Assembly (NCBI GenBank): GCA_027924585.1
Contig: BSBM01002076.1
Location: 372,001 to 436,000, forward strand
Origin: Larix kaempferi
Taxonomy: Eukaryota; Streptophyta; Pinopsida; Pinales; Pinaceae
DNA length: 64,000 nt
Direction: 5' to 3'
Below are positions 1-11,309 of this stretch, one piece after another (position 1 is the first letter of the stretch; every line of letters starts with the position of its first letter). Both the position numbers and the translations under genes were made by a program. Under the pieces are notes generated by a model that saw only the letters and a list, made by a program, of their open reading frames with translations, ran no database searches and was not told the DNA's origin.

Positions 1-315
1 TATGTCGCAGCTTGTTCGGCTAGTTGTGAGGTAGTATGGCTAAGGAAGCTACTGTCTGATTTGTTTGATATCCAGTTGGATGCTACTTGTATCTTCTGTG
101 ACAACCAGAGTTGTGTGAAGTTGTCTGAGAGCCCGATGTTCCATGACAAGTCGAAGCACATCGAGATGAAGTATCACTATATCAGGGATATGGTGAAGAG
201 AGGAACAATGAAGCTCCTGTGTGTTGCAATGGACGAGCAGATAGCAAATGTGTTGACCAAGCCACTAGCTAGGGTGAAGTTTGAGTACTTCAGAGAGAGG
301 CTTGGTGTTCTTTAG
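1..315 (+). CDS. Copia element G: C-terminal part of pol (RNase H), cut by window edge
   Basis: The frame is open from base 1 to a TAG/TAA-type stop after GVL. It carries the copia RNase H C-terminus: YVAACSASCE, then the CDNQSCVKLSESP block with its catalytic-region Asp, then FHDKSKHIEMKYHYIRDM and DEQIANVLTKPLA. RNase H degrades the RNA strand of the RNA/DNA hybrid during reverse transcription. No frameshift or stop is visible in this portion. A repeat-rich 3' UTR, a purine tract (AAGAGGGAG) and an LTR follow directly, so this is the 3' end of a plus-strand Ty1/copia element whose remaining body lies left of the window. It belongs to the same family as the elements at 23.4-56.6 kb and 59.6 kb. 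The family assignment is seen in the sequence; present-day activity is not known. Confidence 0.88.
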   Translation, partial: YVAACSASCEVVWLRKLLSDLFDIQLDATCIFCDNQSCVKLSESPMFHDKSKHIEMKYHYIRDMVKRGTMKLLCVAMDEQIANVLTKPLARVKFEYFRERLGVL

Positions 316-566
316 ATTGAAGATACTTCCAAGAGGAAGTGATGGGACACATATGAAGGAACCCTTCCAAGTATGGTGGCAGGAGGGTCCTCCCATGGTT
401 GTGGTTGTAAGTGTTGTGTGATGAGCATCCGCATAATGCTCTGTATGATAATGATCCGTATGATCATGTGCATCCATATGATGCACCGTGTATGATGATG
501 ATTTGTATGATCATGAGCATCTGTATGATGCTCCGTGGCCGTGGATATCTTGCAGGTTGTGGAGTA

Positions 567-998
567 GCATATAATCGCTCCCTGGGAGATCCTATAGGTT
601 GAGTAGTAGCTCGTATTCAATTCTGGGATGCTCTTTCGAGGTTTTGCTTGTTCGCATATAATCGCTCCCTGGGAGATCTTGCAAGGTGTGCTTAGCATGT
701 AATCAATCTTGGGATGCTCTTTCAAGGTTTTGCTTGTTCGCATATAATCGCTCCCTGGGAGATTTTGCAGGTTGTGCTTGGCATGTAATCATTCTTGGAA
801 TGCTCTTCCAAGGTTTTGCTTGTTCGCATACAATCGCTCCCTAGGAGATCCTATAGGTTGAGTAGTAGCTCGTAATCAGTCCTGGGATGCTCTTTCAAGG
901 TTTTGCTTGGTCATATGTAATCGCTCCCTGGAAGATCCTATAGGTTGAGTAGTAGCTCGTAATCAGTCCTGGGATGCTCTTTCGAGGTTTTGTAGATG
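567..998 (+). repeat. Five tandem copies of an 86-bp unit in copia G 3' UTR
   Basis: Units begin at about 567, 654, 740, 826 and 912. Each starts with a variant of GCATATAATCGCTCCCTGG and ends near GGATGCTCTTTCRAGGTTTTG. The first step is 87 bp and the others 86 bp. Copies differ at scattered sites. Just upstream (411-540) lies a less regular array of short ATGATC/GCATC-type repeats. Related units with CAGTCCTGGGATGCTCTT recur in the 3' UTR of copia E (55.49-55.78 kb), so the array belongs to the retrotransposon family and not to the host site. Confidence 0.85.
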
Positions 999-1259
999 CA
1001 CATAATCAGTCCCGAGATTCCACTGGATGGGCCACTCATAGAGATGATGAAGACCTACATGGAGGATAGGACTACATGCATCATGAAAAAGGGTTGGCTC
1101 TATAGAAATTCCTATGACGAGAAGAATTGAGAGATATCACTAGTGATCGAGATGACGAGTACAGAAGCAGTGATGATGATCCAACTCCAGTATTGAAGAC
1201 TTGTGCGTATATGTATTGATGACATGTGTCAAGAGAATACCTTCCTATTTAAGAGGGAG

Positions 1260-1852
1260 TTTTGATGTATTTGTAACTTCGGAAGATATTTACTTGTATA
1301 TTATATGTATTACATTTGTACTTTGTTATATCCTCAACAGAGATGTCTTATTCCTATGATTGGAAGTGTCATCATTTGTATTTGCAAGTGTAGCAAGTTT
1401 GATTGTAAGTGTCGTAACTTATATTTGATGGGTTATTAGACCACCTTAGAGGGGTTGGCCTAGTATGAGTTAAGTGGAAGGATTATTAGACTCCACTAAG
1501 GGGTCGGCCCAGTTAGGGTAAAAGGCAGGTCAAGTTAAAGTATAAATAGAGTGGTTGTACCACTCTATTTGCTCATTCACTCCCTCATCCAACTCGCATA
1601 GTTGAGAGAGAGGAGAGCGCACAAGTGGAGGAGGAGTAGCTGTTGAAGAAATCTATCTTTTGGGGTTTCATCTTGGTGATCTTTGTATTGGTGCTTATTC
1701 TATCTCTGAGGAAGTTGAGGGGTTTTTCACCTTCTTGGTTTTCCCCTGTGAAATGATTTGTGTCTCTTGTCTCTTGTGTTTGATATGTTGTACATGTTGT
1801 TCTCTCAGTTAAGATCCTAGATCATATTGAATTAAATGATGAGAAACTAACA
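1260..1852 (+). mobile_element. 3' LTR of copia element G
   Basis: The LTR is about 593 bp and is preceded by the polypurine tract AAGAGGGAG (1251-1259). The left edge reads TTTTGATGTAT where sister LTRs read TGTTGATGTAT, so the terminal TG is probably mutated. The right edge ends in ACTAACA. A TATA box (TATAAATAGA) lies at 1541-1550, with the conserved RYATGGGTTATTAGACCACC block about 110 bp upstream. It is homologous along its length to LTRs at 23381-23962, 56007-56611 and 59570-60161. The 5' LTR is outside the window, so no target-site duplication can be tested. Confidence 0.85.
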
Positions 1853-4307
1853 CTTGTGGGTTGCATTCTAGAGATGAGAACAACAACCATTTCTAGTTAT
1901 AGATTTTGATAGCACCACCTGGGAATGTCCGTAGGTGGAAAATATATATACAACAAATTATGCAAATTCATTTCTTATTTTAGGGCTATTCATTTTCAAA
2001 AACATCACGAATCAGACCTTTTCTATAGAAGGATTCAAATATTGGGCCCTCTTCTCTTATGTTCAAGTAATTGCAGATCACGAGAGGAAAATCCCTGAAA
2101 AAAAGTAGTTTCTTTTTGCAAGCTCGCTTTTGCACTGAAAGGATTATAGATCCACAACTTCACCCACTTCTGCCATGAACAATCATCATAGTCACGGTCC
2201 CCAACTTTGTGAAAAGAATGGTCATGGTCCCAAGGTCCACACCATTAACAAAGTAAATTAATGCTTTCTTTGGATATTTATTTATGCAAACCCTGTCAAA
2301 TGTTCCCATTCTACCATTAAACATCCTCATTCATCCTCTTCAATCTATAATCTGTTACCAATACCTCAAGTCATATCATCGTCCCCCTCGTTGTTGAGCA
2401 AAGAGAACTGATTTAACATGAAACATGAGCACAATGTGAGATAGTTGTTTTCTTAATAAAATGGTTTTATGTACAATGCTTTGGACATACCAACAAGACT
2501 CCGAAATGGACAGGAGCATGTCTTAACCACTGACTAACCCACATCATTCATGTGCCTTCTTTTCTAGTCTAAAGTTCACATTAACTTTATAAGTAGTCTA
2601 AACACTAAATTTATGTACAAACCTTAATTTGAATTGGTCATTAGCCTATGTTTTTGTGTTTCCACTCCAAGTATTAACAATGCACTCTTCCTTCCACATC
2701 CAAGCATTATATATTAAACTATAAGTATCATGGTCATCTTCATTACATATATGGCAATGATATATGTATTTTCAACATTTTGTATTTGCAGTATTTGCAT
2801 TCCTACTTACAGAATACACACCATACCTCCTTCCTTTCCTCCTTAACTTCTACCACTTTCCACCTTAACTTGACCATGCCCTCCCTCAAGGCCAGGAAAG
2901 AAAGGGGTTTTGTTCCTACTGTGATTTTTTTTTCTCCATAGCTGAGTAGTTCAAAGGAGTGAAATATCATAACAAAGCAGATGAAGAAGGAAACCCTCTA
3001 GTATCCTATCACATGGATACTAATTAGTGTTTCCAATTCTATAATCGGAGTTGGAATAGTCATTCTGAAACATTGCAAAAGACCCCTCCAACTTAATTTG
3101 ATGATGGGTGGACTGTGGTGGTTCTTAGATTGTCCTTCCAGTGTTGATAACATTTTCATGCTATAGTGGGCATGGGATACATTGCTCTCTTATCAATTTT
3201 TGATGGTGCATTAATGATTGAAAACTCATCTTGTAGGTGACTCTGTTGTTTTAGGATCCTCCTTCACACATTCATCCTATATTAAGGCTGGAATAGATCC
3301 ATTTGGTGTTATTGCAGATGTTGTCTGATAAGCTTTATGTTAATGCAAGTTTTAAGACAGTAAACATAAATGTGGATCATGTTAATTTGCAAAAAATGTC
3401 AGCAAATGCACCAGCAACTATGTGCCTAAATGAAAAAGAATGCATGATCCATTGATCTCTTAATTGGTAAATGTTCACAATGAGAAATTTCTATAGAAAC
3501 TGCACAATTTCAAAAGATTCCATTATGTAGGGAAATGGATAGCATTTGATTATTTGTAAAAAATACAAGTATCGGTATCGACTGCTCTAGGTTTTACATG
3601 GCAGGGATATGGATCTTCATTTGAAGACATTTTATCATAGAGATAAGAGGAAGGTGACTAATTAGAATCAATCACTTGTATCCATATAAGCATATATTGA
3701 TTCTTTAGGGAATGGAATCCATGTGATATGTTGATTGGACAGATGCGAGAAGACTAGGTTGTTCCACTGATCCATGATTTCTATTGATGCATTCATGTGT
3801 GCAAAGTTCTATTTTACAGCATGGCAGTTGTGAAAGAGCAGTTGGAATGGTGGGTGGATGATATGGAAAAGTAGTAGCAGCTAGATGAGACTACCTATAG
3901 GAAAGAAGTGACCATAGACTGGTTTCATAGGTTGAACCCAACCATATGCTAGTTTCATATTTTGGAGAGATGCATGAGGGTTTTCCAGATGTGAAGATAT
4001 GGTTGTAGACATACAAGGTGAGTAACGTTATAAATTGGTTGTCTTTCAACATATAGGATGAACATAAAAGGTCATTTATCAGTCGTTGAATCAAGTGACA
4101 TTGTTGAGTTACAATTAACTCAAACTTTGAGGCATACATACATGCCAACTAGATAAACAGATACACATAAAACTACTAAGAAATTGTAATACCATAATAC
4201 CTCAACTCCAGTACTTTGAGCACCTTGATCTTAGTTGGCATAGTAATTAAAATTTAAAAAATGGGTCTCTGGAACATAATGGTGGCTTAAAATTTAATGA
4301 GTATTTA
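1853..4307. other. No recognisable gene; decayed AT-rich sequence
   Basis: I see no reading frame with recognisable protein similarity, no LTR pair and no RNA gene here. Stops are frequent in all frames. It is probably very old transposon debris or spacer. Confidence 0.5.
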
Positions 4308-4580
4308 TGTTAGTGTCATGACATTTGACCAAATGTGACAACTATAACTATATATATATATATATAAAGGTTAGTGTTAGGTGGTAAACTGCTGCAACAT
4401 ATTGTAGTACTATTAAGGATATGTTCAAGAGTCATGAGTGACAGAGTGGTACACATGTATGCATGGGAAGTCTTCCTCAGGCACCCTCTGATATTTAATG
4501 CAACATTAATATCGGCGTATATTATTCTCTCCATCTCTCGTGTTTACTATGATGCATGTGTATCCTCTTATTAAAAATTA
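4308..4580 (+). mobile_element. Possible old copia-type LTR followed by a primer-binding-like site
   Basis: A block starting TGTTAGTGTCATGACATTTGACC ends next to TGGTATTAGAGC (4581-4592), one change from the initiator tRNA-Met primer site TGGTATCAGAGC. A related start (TGTTAGTGTTATAACATCTGACC) recurs at about 6190, as expected for a second LTR copy. The block contains a (TA)n run at 4345-4366. The right edge does not end in CA, so the boundary is unsure. Between the two copies lies degenerate sequence (see 4600-5700). Confidence 0.35.
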
Positions 4581-4599
4581 TATGGTATTAGAGCATGAG

Positions 4600-5700
4600 G
4601 TATTTCTCAATGATGGATAGTTGTCTAAAGTAATTCAGTAGAATTATACTTTCAGTTCAACGAGAGAGAGATGAAGACCAATTAAGGAGGCACCAATGGT
4701 AAGTTCCAAATTTGTTAAAACATAAAAGAAACAAAAAACATTGGTTTTATTGAACAATAAATGTCGAAGACACATATGTATCCAGGTTGCTTTCCTTAGA
4801 GAAATGGAAAATGGTTAACTAGATTTCTCGGTAGGTGGAATATACCCATATGTAGTCTTCATATCAATTGTAAAAAGGTTGTACCCTATGAGAAATCCGC
4901 ACATGAGAAAAAAAATGCCCAGAGTTGGAATGTTGCATACATTACCACACGTGAGACAACAGACACCTAGTGTTTGATAGAGAACATATCCACGGGAGTC
5001 GAGACAGCAGAAGTTTGACATATTATAGGTCCATGGTATTGTTCTGTTTTGAAAATTTAATTATGAGAAAATGCAACTTAATGGACAAGATTGGATGGAT
5101 TATAATTAACGAAGTTGGAGTCACAAATTAGAATTGATAGTGAGGACGCAATGGTCATATTATTAACAAAACTGCCTCCAAAACATGAAATCATAACATT
5201 TAAAGTATGTTTAAATGAAATGATACTAAGAACTAAAAGGGTGACAGGAGTAATGTATCCATTCACAATATTGATGTTTAAAAGGGAAGTATTGTTGATA
5301 ATAAAGCTAATGATGTCTACCTATTTTGACTTTGGATTACTGACTGCTTAGATGACCCTCCAGTCAAAAGGAACATTAGAGGAGTTGCTAAATGATGGAT
5401 GATTGTCTAAGGGAATTCACAAAATTCTACTTCAACATGAGAAAAATGGAAACCAGTTAGGGGAGCACCAATGATGGATTCAAGATCTAAGGGTGGAAAA
5501 AAGCAAAAAATATCCTTTGTTTCTTCAACACTAAATGTTAAAGCCAATACATGTATCTCGGTTGCTTTCCTAAATAACTGATGAGAATCGTAGTTGTTTA
5601 CCCAAATTTCTTAGTGGATGGAAGTATATACCCATATGTAGTGTTCATATATTTTCTAAAAAGTAAAAATATAAAGTTGTAGTCATTTTTATCTCTTATC
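4600..5700 (+). repeat. Diverged direct repeat (4610-4900 and 5385-5660) with a faint copia gag trace
   Basis: The block with GATGGATRRTTGTCTAA, a central MACACATRTATC-like motif and ATACCCATATGTAGT occurs twice, about 770 bp apart and diverged. Between the copies, plus-strand 5115-5220 reads EDAMVILLTKLPPKHE, which resembles the copia gag (UBN2-type) pattern of an acidic stretch, LL, then LPP. This would fit an old copia leader and gag that was partly duplicated. No complete domain remains. Confidence 0.3.
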
Positions 5701-6232
5701 AAGTTGTTCTTCTTTGTAAAATTTTGATTTTTTGTATTAAGGAAGAGCTCGGATCTGGAAATATTATATTTTTGTTAAGGGGGGTCTCAGAATAATAACA
5801 AAACTCAAATAAATATTAATATATTAAATGTTATTAGTATAGGTCACCTTAAACATCACTGACCTAGCATAAGACTGACGTGTAATATTAGTAGTTAGTC
5901 AGTTATGTGGTGCTCATTTAATAACCTCTAGACAAAAAAATAAATAATAGCTCAATGCCATGTATATTTTTTGACTCCATATTTATAAATTTTGTTACTA
6001 CCTTCATCTCTCTCACGTTTTTGTGTGTGCGCATCATCTCCTCGAAATTAAGGCACTAGTGTTGTGATCCTTATCATGTTTTTAAAGATTTCCTTCAAAA
6101 GTGGGATGTTGGAGAAGCAAACAACAACATCTAACATTAACTATAGATATATATTGTAATATAGATTCATGTCATGCTAATGATATTTTATGTTAGTGTT
6201 ATAACATCTGACCACATGTAGAGGAGGCAGTT

Positions 6233-6748
6233 ATGAAGGGGATTGTTTCTGATGCCAAGGGAAATCCAAAAATTTCCTTCAGTTGGGGTTTAGGAGAGAC
6301 AACCAATAAACAAGCAGAGATCCTAGCTCTATATCAAGTTTTGGTGATCTTAAAAGAGTTGGGGGTCATTCAAATTACCATTATAGGAGATTCTGTAATA
6401 ATAATAAGTCATATGTTCCACAATTCAAGCCCAAAAGACTCCCTTCTAAACACACTTGTTCTACGAACACAAATCTTGGTTAAGAGTTATGATTTCATGT
6501 CATTTCATCACATGTTAATAAATTATAATTCCTTAGTAGACATCCAAGCCAATCTAGCCACAAGTCTAGGGAATGGAAATTTAATCAAAAAGGTGTTGTC
6601 CTATGCCACCTCCTTTAAGAATCTAGCCTCCATGAATTTAGAAATGCATTTGCAAGCCATAGCCAAGTGGCAGCATTGGAGGATGATGGAGTTGAAGATT
6701 TTATTCTTCCCCATGGCCTCTATAACTCTTCAAAGAATTGTAATTTAG
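6233..6748 (+). CDS. RNase H-like ORF fragment (plant RNase H superfamily)
   Basis: This 171-codon reading frame contains a pattern typical of plant RNase H-like domains: TTNKQAEILALYQVL (catalytic Glu in an NKQAE context) and IIGDSVIIISHM (catalytic Asp in GDS). The first Asp lies near VSDAKGNP, where a glycine-rich DGA motif would be expected, and is poorly preserved. A final Asp of the DxxAN type is visible as VDIQANLA. Such domains occur in LINE and Ty3/gypsy Tat-lineage polyproteins. Here it stands alone with no recognisable RT upstream. The ATG at 6233 follows the LTR-like block at 6190-6230, so the start may be accidental. I read it as a transposon-derived fragment; a domesticated gene is possible but unsupported. 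Confidence 0.5.
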   Translation: MKGIVSDAKGNPKISFSWGLGETTNKQAEILALYQVLVILKELGVIQITIIGDSVIIISHMFHNSSPKDSLLNTLVLRTQILVKSYDFMSFHHMLINYNSLVDIQANLATSLGNGNLIKKVLSYATSFKNLASMNLEMHLQAIAKWQHWRMMELKILFFPMASITLQRIVI

Positions 6749-6928
6749 TGCTCAATTAATACACATGCTCCGATGGGATAACAGGTACGAATGTCGTATT
6801 TATGTGTGTTCAGGCATAGGCCCCCTCACTCTGTGTGTTTTTTTTTATGCTTTTTATAAGACCAGAGACTGGATATTACCTTAGTCGAGTTCCAGAAACC
6901 CTACTTGTAGTCAAAGATAGAGGAAGAA

Positions 6929-7650
6929 GTGACTCCCTCACCAATTTTAGTGTCAGGAAACTACAATGGAAGTATCGATGATATAGGAATAATGGAGCCT
7001 TGTGTCCACTCTAACATGTGCACTCTATTTGCAAAATTGAAATTACACAGAGGTGTTCGACATTGTGAGAGGCATACAAAGGATACTCCAAAGTGCCCTG
7101 GGCTATGTGTGAGAAAATGGGACAAATAGAAGAAGGATTGGGAGTGAAATCATGAGATTGAGATGCACTTATGAAACCATCAAATGACAGGATTTGAGTC
7201 ACAATTGGAAGTCATAAAGAACAACCAATTGATGTCAGAAATATCGGGAGGAAATAAAAATGTCATAATGGAGAAAATGGAAGAGAATTTGAAGGAGCTA
7301 TAAGAGAGAAATGAGCAAATGGAAAAAGGAAAAATATTGGTAGGGGAAGGAACTCACTCGACAACACCACCTTCATATTCAAGAGGATTTTATGAGAAGG
7401 AACACATGCTAGCTATGGAACAAGAGGTGGTTCAACAGGAGACACAACTCCAATATTTGAACCAGTAAACTAATGCCCAGACATCCAAGGTTGGTGACAA
7501 GATTGCGTCCGATAATGGGCATGTTCCTTTTTAAATCAAATCTGAAGTTAAAAGGAACTTCTGACCAATCCCAATTATATTCCTTCCTACAACACCTCAA
7601 ATAAGAATTCAACGGATAATGCCATCATCATATACAACAAAAAATTGTAA
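6929..7650 (+). pseudogene. Decayed retroelement-type frame with a helical segment
   Basis: One frame stays protein-like through several stops. It runs from the segment beginning MTPSPILVSG, through a charged helical stretch (MEKMEENLKEL, ERNEQMEKG), to EVVQQETQLQYLNQ and a region rich in P and I. Stretches like MEENLKELxERNEQMEKG are common at the start of plant Ty3/gypsy gag or accessory proteins, but no CCHC knuckle, protease or RT is present. I do not recognise a specific family. The call rests on the same frame persisting between stops. Confidence 0.3.
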
Positions 7651-8904
7651 TAATTCTAAGAAAATTCAAAGTTAGAATCTATATCTAACACAAGAGAAAG
7701 AGGATGCATGAGAGAACAACAAAGGGTGAAAACCTAGAAATGAACTCTTGTTGCTACAAAAAAAATCAATTTTGAAAAAAATAAATTTCAAATTGAATAA
7801 GCTTAATCTATGGGAAATACAGAGACTAAAATTGATGGCAATCACTACTCAGCTTTAAAAAACATATTAAGAATTGTTTTCAACTACCATGTATATGAGA
7901 TTCCAGTGGAACCATTTTGAGAAATGATAAATCACAGCATCATGTTAGAAGATCCTCCTGTAAATTTCATCATGGTCCTTCATATATTTTGCATGCATAG
8001 ACCCTAGTACATGAAATTTCCTAGTTCATTTAGATTGTTGTGACATAGAATACCTTGGACAGATTTATAGTTACAAATGCTCTTGTAACTTGTAAGTAAT
8101 TCTAATGGGTTTGTAAACTTCACTGTCCAGGAAGAAGAGTTTACATAAATCTCATAGTAAACAATTAACAAGCATTAAAGATGACTTAACATGCAGCAAG
8201 AAAACAATCACATTCTAGAAAGACTACAAACAAAAAGGACTAGTGTTGGCTGGACACATAAGTAGATACATGTCATTTCATATCAGAAACAGACAACGAG
8301 TAGATTTACAACCTATAGCATGAAAAGTTATGAATGATGCTTAAAAATGTGAATCAAGCCCTAAAAAGTGCACCTCATCAACCTCTGGCAAAAAATAAGA
8401 AAATCAAGATAAGATATCCAAAAAACAGGTTGAAGTTGAACACACATGCTAACCATAGTAACAAAAAAAATCCATTTTTCTTGCTAACACCATTCTTTTT
8501 CCTTCTTTTCCTTGAACGATCTATTGAACATACCATAATTCAAACTAAGGTTAAAAAATCAATGGTGTCAATGGATTTTTTTGGTTTATTCTTGTGTGGA
8601 CAAACTATACTCTTCACTAATCATCGAGGCAAATAGATCTAAAAAGATAGAGAGCAAGAGATGGTTTGTTCGATGTTGAGTTTGGGAATGATAGGAATTC
8701 AAATTTTGTTGTAAACATGTGTTTCTTTTGAGGAATATTCATAATATTGCTGAAATTATCATAATTTTTTATTGTTTTTAGATTGTGTAAATTATAGTCC
8801 ATTTTTCCATATTTGAGGTCCACCATATTGAATGTATCTACTGAAAGTTATGAATATGATAATAGGATATGAGAAATAACACCTATCTTCACACCGAGAA
8901 CCTA
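7651..8904. other. No recognisable feature
   Basis: AT-rich sequence with no supported gene. A 100-codon open stretch at 8334-8636 has low-complexity K/N and F/L content and no recognisable motif. Confidence 0.4.
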
Positions 8905-9010
8905 AAGAACTAGCTGAGGCAGTTGGACACACATATTATTGGTTGAGATTGGTGCCCCTACATTAAAGACCCAGGTTCAAACCCCAAAGGCAGAGAAATA
9001 TTCAAAGTTT
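8905..9010 (+). mobile_element. SINE-like tRNA-derived head (A and B boxes)
   Basis: TAGCTGAGGCAGTTGG (8911-8926) resembles a Pol III A box, and GGTTCAAACCC (8974-8984) matches a B box closely. They are about 50-60 bp apart, the usual spacing in tRNA genes and SINEs. The sequence does not fold into a proper tRNA and has no clean 3' tail, so a degenerate SINE head is the best reading. Confidence 0.4.
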
Positions 9011-10746
9011 TTCGAGTTTCAATAGTTTCAAATGCAACATTCATACAAAACCAAACACTGAAACAAATACACCCATCTCAAAAACACATCAATATCAATA
9101 TTTGTAAATAAGCCGCCCAATTGTAATGGATATTAATATAGCAAAATAAATAAAAAGAACCTAAATTGCACATCGATGATTTGCCTCAGAGAAGACGCTA
9201 TACAAATAACTTTCAAATTTTTACTACCCTGAATGAAAAGGAATAAAGGAACCATTTGTAAAAATTGGCAATGAACCCCCCATCTGTGAAAGTTTGTAAA
9301 ACTAAATATTATGCTTATGACTTCATTTGGCTTTTAAATAACCCGAAACACTTAACTATGAAAAATGAGAAGATCACAACTAAAAATATAAAAATAAAAA
9401 TCTACATGTGAAGAACTAGGGGAACTTGAAAGGTAGGATGAAAGCTTCCTGCAAGGCCTACTTGGAACTCTACAGGCCTGCCACCTCATTCCACTTGACA
9501 TTGGGTTTCTCCCGAATTATGGCCAAGTTGAGCCCTGATCGGAGCTTGGCCTACTTCGGATCCTCTCCATCCCCATATCCATCCCCTTTTGATCCAGGAT
9601 TGAATTTGGGTTTGGTGGCCACGCTGGCATCCCCGTTAGCAGTAGGCGTCGAACTCAATCCCTCGTCCAACACAACTCGAATCTCCTCCGCCCTCCTCAA
9701 GTACTCTGTGAATTTCTGGGTGATGGCCTCTTTGATCTTGGGGTTTTTCTAATATTTGAGAAAAACCCTTTGATATCTTGTATGTGAACATCCTTGATAT
9801 CGGCTGAAGATTTATTGACATCACTTCAACTGCTCAGGATTATCTTGGCAAAGCTACTGGAAAAAATAGAAGAAGAGGGAGACTAGCTTCCTCTGTCCAA
9901 GGATGATGATTCTTTCCCTTATTTGGGAGAATACCAGTTCAAATCCCCTCCACTTGGGGATTTGTTTCTTGAATCTCGCCCCATTTGCACTTCAAATGAT
10001 TTCTCCTTTAAATTATCTCCCCTGTTCTCCATCGTGAACTCCTAAAAATTCAAGATCCTTCCCAACAATACGAGTTTTCATGTATTCCCATGAAACTCCT
10101 AAGTGCACCAAATTCATTTCATTTTCATCATATTACAGAGTGAGTATTTGCAATGGTGAAACCCCAAATTAGTGATTAACATGACAACTACCTAGATGAG
10201 TCGATGTGAGGAATATATGGGAAGGTGGTGCATCAATATGGGAGGAACCGTTTCAACACTACTTCTTGGATTGTGATTTCTTGAACTAAGCAGTATTTCT
10301 CTAACTTTCTCTCGGTTTTGGCGGGTTTTGGCATATATATCAATGAAATTTAGAAATGCCAAAAAATAAAACACAAACACAAATATATAAAAAACATATA
10401 TAAGAAAATCAATTAAAGCAAAGGTATTCCATTCCAAATTATAGATTTAGGGATGGAATAATGAAAATTGGTGAGAAAGTAATTTTTGATGGTGAAATTA
10501 AATGACATCCATGATAATGAGAAATTTTAGTACTAAATATTTTTATTAGGTTAGTAATGCATTAAATCATATAAGATTATGAGTCTATTTTGAGTGCACA
10601 TGATGACGATAATATATCAATCACATTTACAAGTTCTTCTAAAGTCATGATGACAAAATGAAGGGAAACATGGAGTCACTATTTCATGAAAGGAGACTAG
10701 ACACTAGACACATAATCAATTTGGTGTCTTGCTAGGACATCGTAAA
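9011..10746. other. No confident gene; GC-richer patch at 9430-9960
   Basis: The patch at 9430-9960 is compositionally different from its AT-rich surroundings and has open frames on both strands (9426-9752 plus, 9636-9824 minus). It may be a relic of a coding segment, but no domain is recognisable. The rest shows nothing. Confidence 0.3.
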
Positions 10747-11308
10747 CACTAGCACTAAACTAATCTATATATATTAGACTCCCCTGTAAAAAATTGCAAT
10801 GTTTTCCATTACCAAGCTATGACATGTGAGGGGATCTCTAAATCCAATATCTACATTATTACAATTTACTAAATTTTAATGCTATAGAAGGATTCAGAGA
10901 CCCCTTAAGGGATCTCCCAAACCATCTTCTAAGGGGTCTTTGAATCCATATGAAGTGTTAAAATTTAGTTAATTGTACAAATTCATTGCCAAATTGTAAT
11001 TTTCCATTGTCGGGGTGACACAACTAAAAATGACTAACATAAACAACTAATTCATATTCTTAGTATTTGTTAGTTAGTCGTATTTGTATTTCTGTGACCA
11101 AATTAGTTTTTTTATGGTAGTCATTTTAATTTTAGTCACTTGTTATATAGTCGTATATTTTATCCCATGACTAAATTAGTTGTTTATCTTAGTCGTTTTT
11201 AGTTGGATCACTTAAAATTGCTCAATTTTGGTTATTTATCCCTTGAAAAAACTATAGTGACTAAATTTTTTAGTCGCTTAGTCACTTATCTCCCATTTTG
11301 TACTAGTG
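10747..11308. mobile_element. Foldback/MITE-like sequences ending in a CACTA-type terminus
   Basis: The right end, read on the minus strand, is CACTAGTACAAAATGGGAG, typical of CACTA (En/Spm) transposon ends. It is preceded inward by repeated TTAGTCGC/TAGTCACT subterminal motifs. The left end at 10747 reads CACTAGCACTAAACT, an imperfect match. Two inverted repeats lie inside. One has arms at about 10857-10910 and 10927-10985 sharing ACTAAATTTTAA and GATTCARAGACCCCTTA. The other has arms at about 11016-11058 and 11166-11212 sharing CAACTAAAAAYGACTAA. No 3-bp target duplication is seen. No transposase is encoded, so it would be non-autonomous. Confidence 0.4.
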
Positions 11309-11309
11309 T

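Noticed and set aside
312-743. Minus-strand open frame with repeated ISQGAIIC motifs
   Set aside because: It is the antisense reading of the 86-bp tandem repeats in a retrotransposon 3' UTR; the periodicity comes from the DNA repeat.
567-998. Regular 86-bp repeats that could suggest a CRISPR-like array
   Set aside because: Units are head-to-tail with no unique spacers and sit in a plant copia 3' UTR.
4345-4366. (TA)n microsatellite as regulatory element
   Set aside because: Simple repeat in a decayed region; nothing supports a function.
9426-9752. 108-codon plus-strand frame as a gene
   Set aside because: Both strands are open over the same GC-richer patch, no domain or homologous copy in the window, and it could be a relic of either strand.
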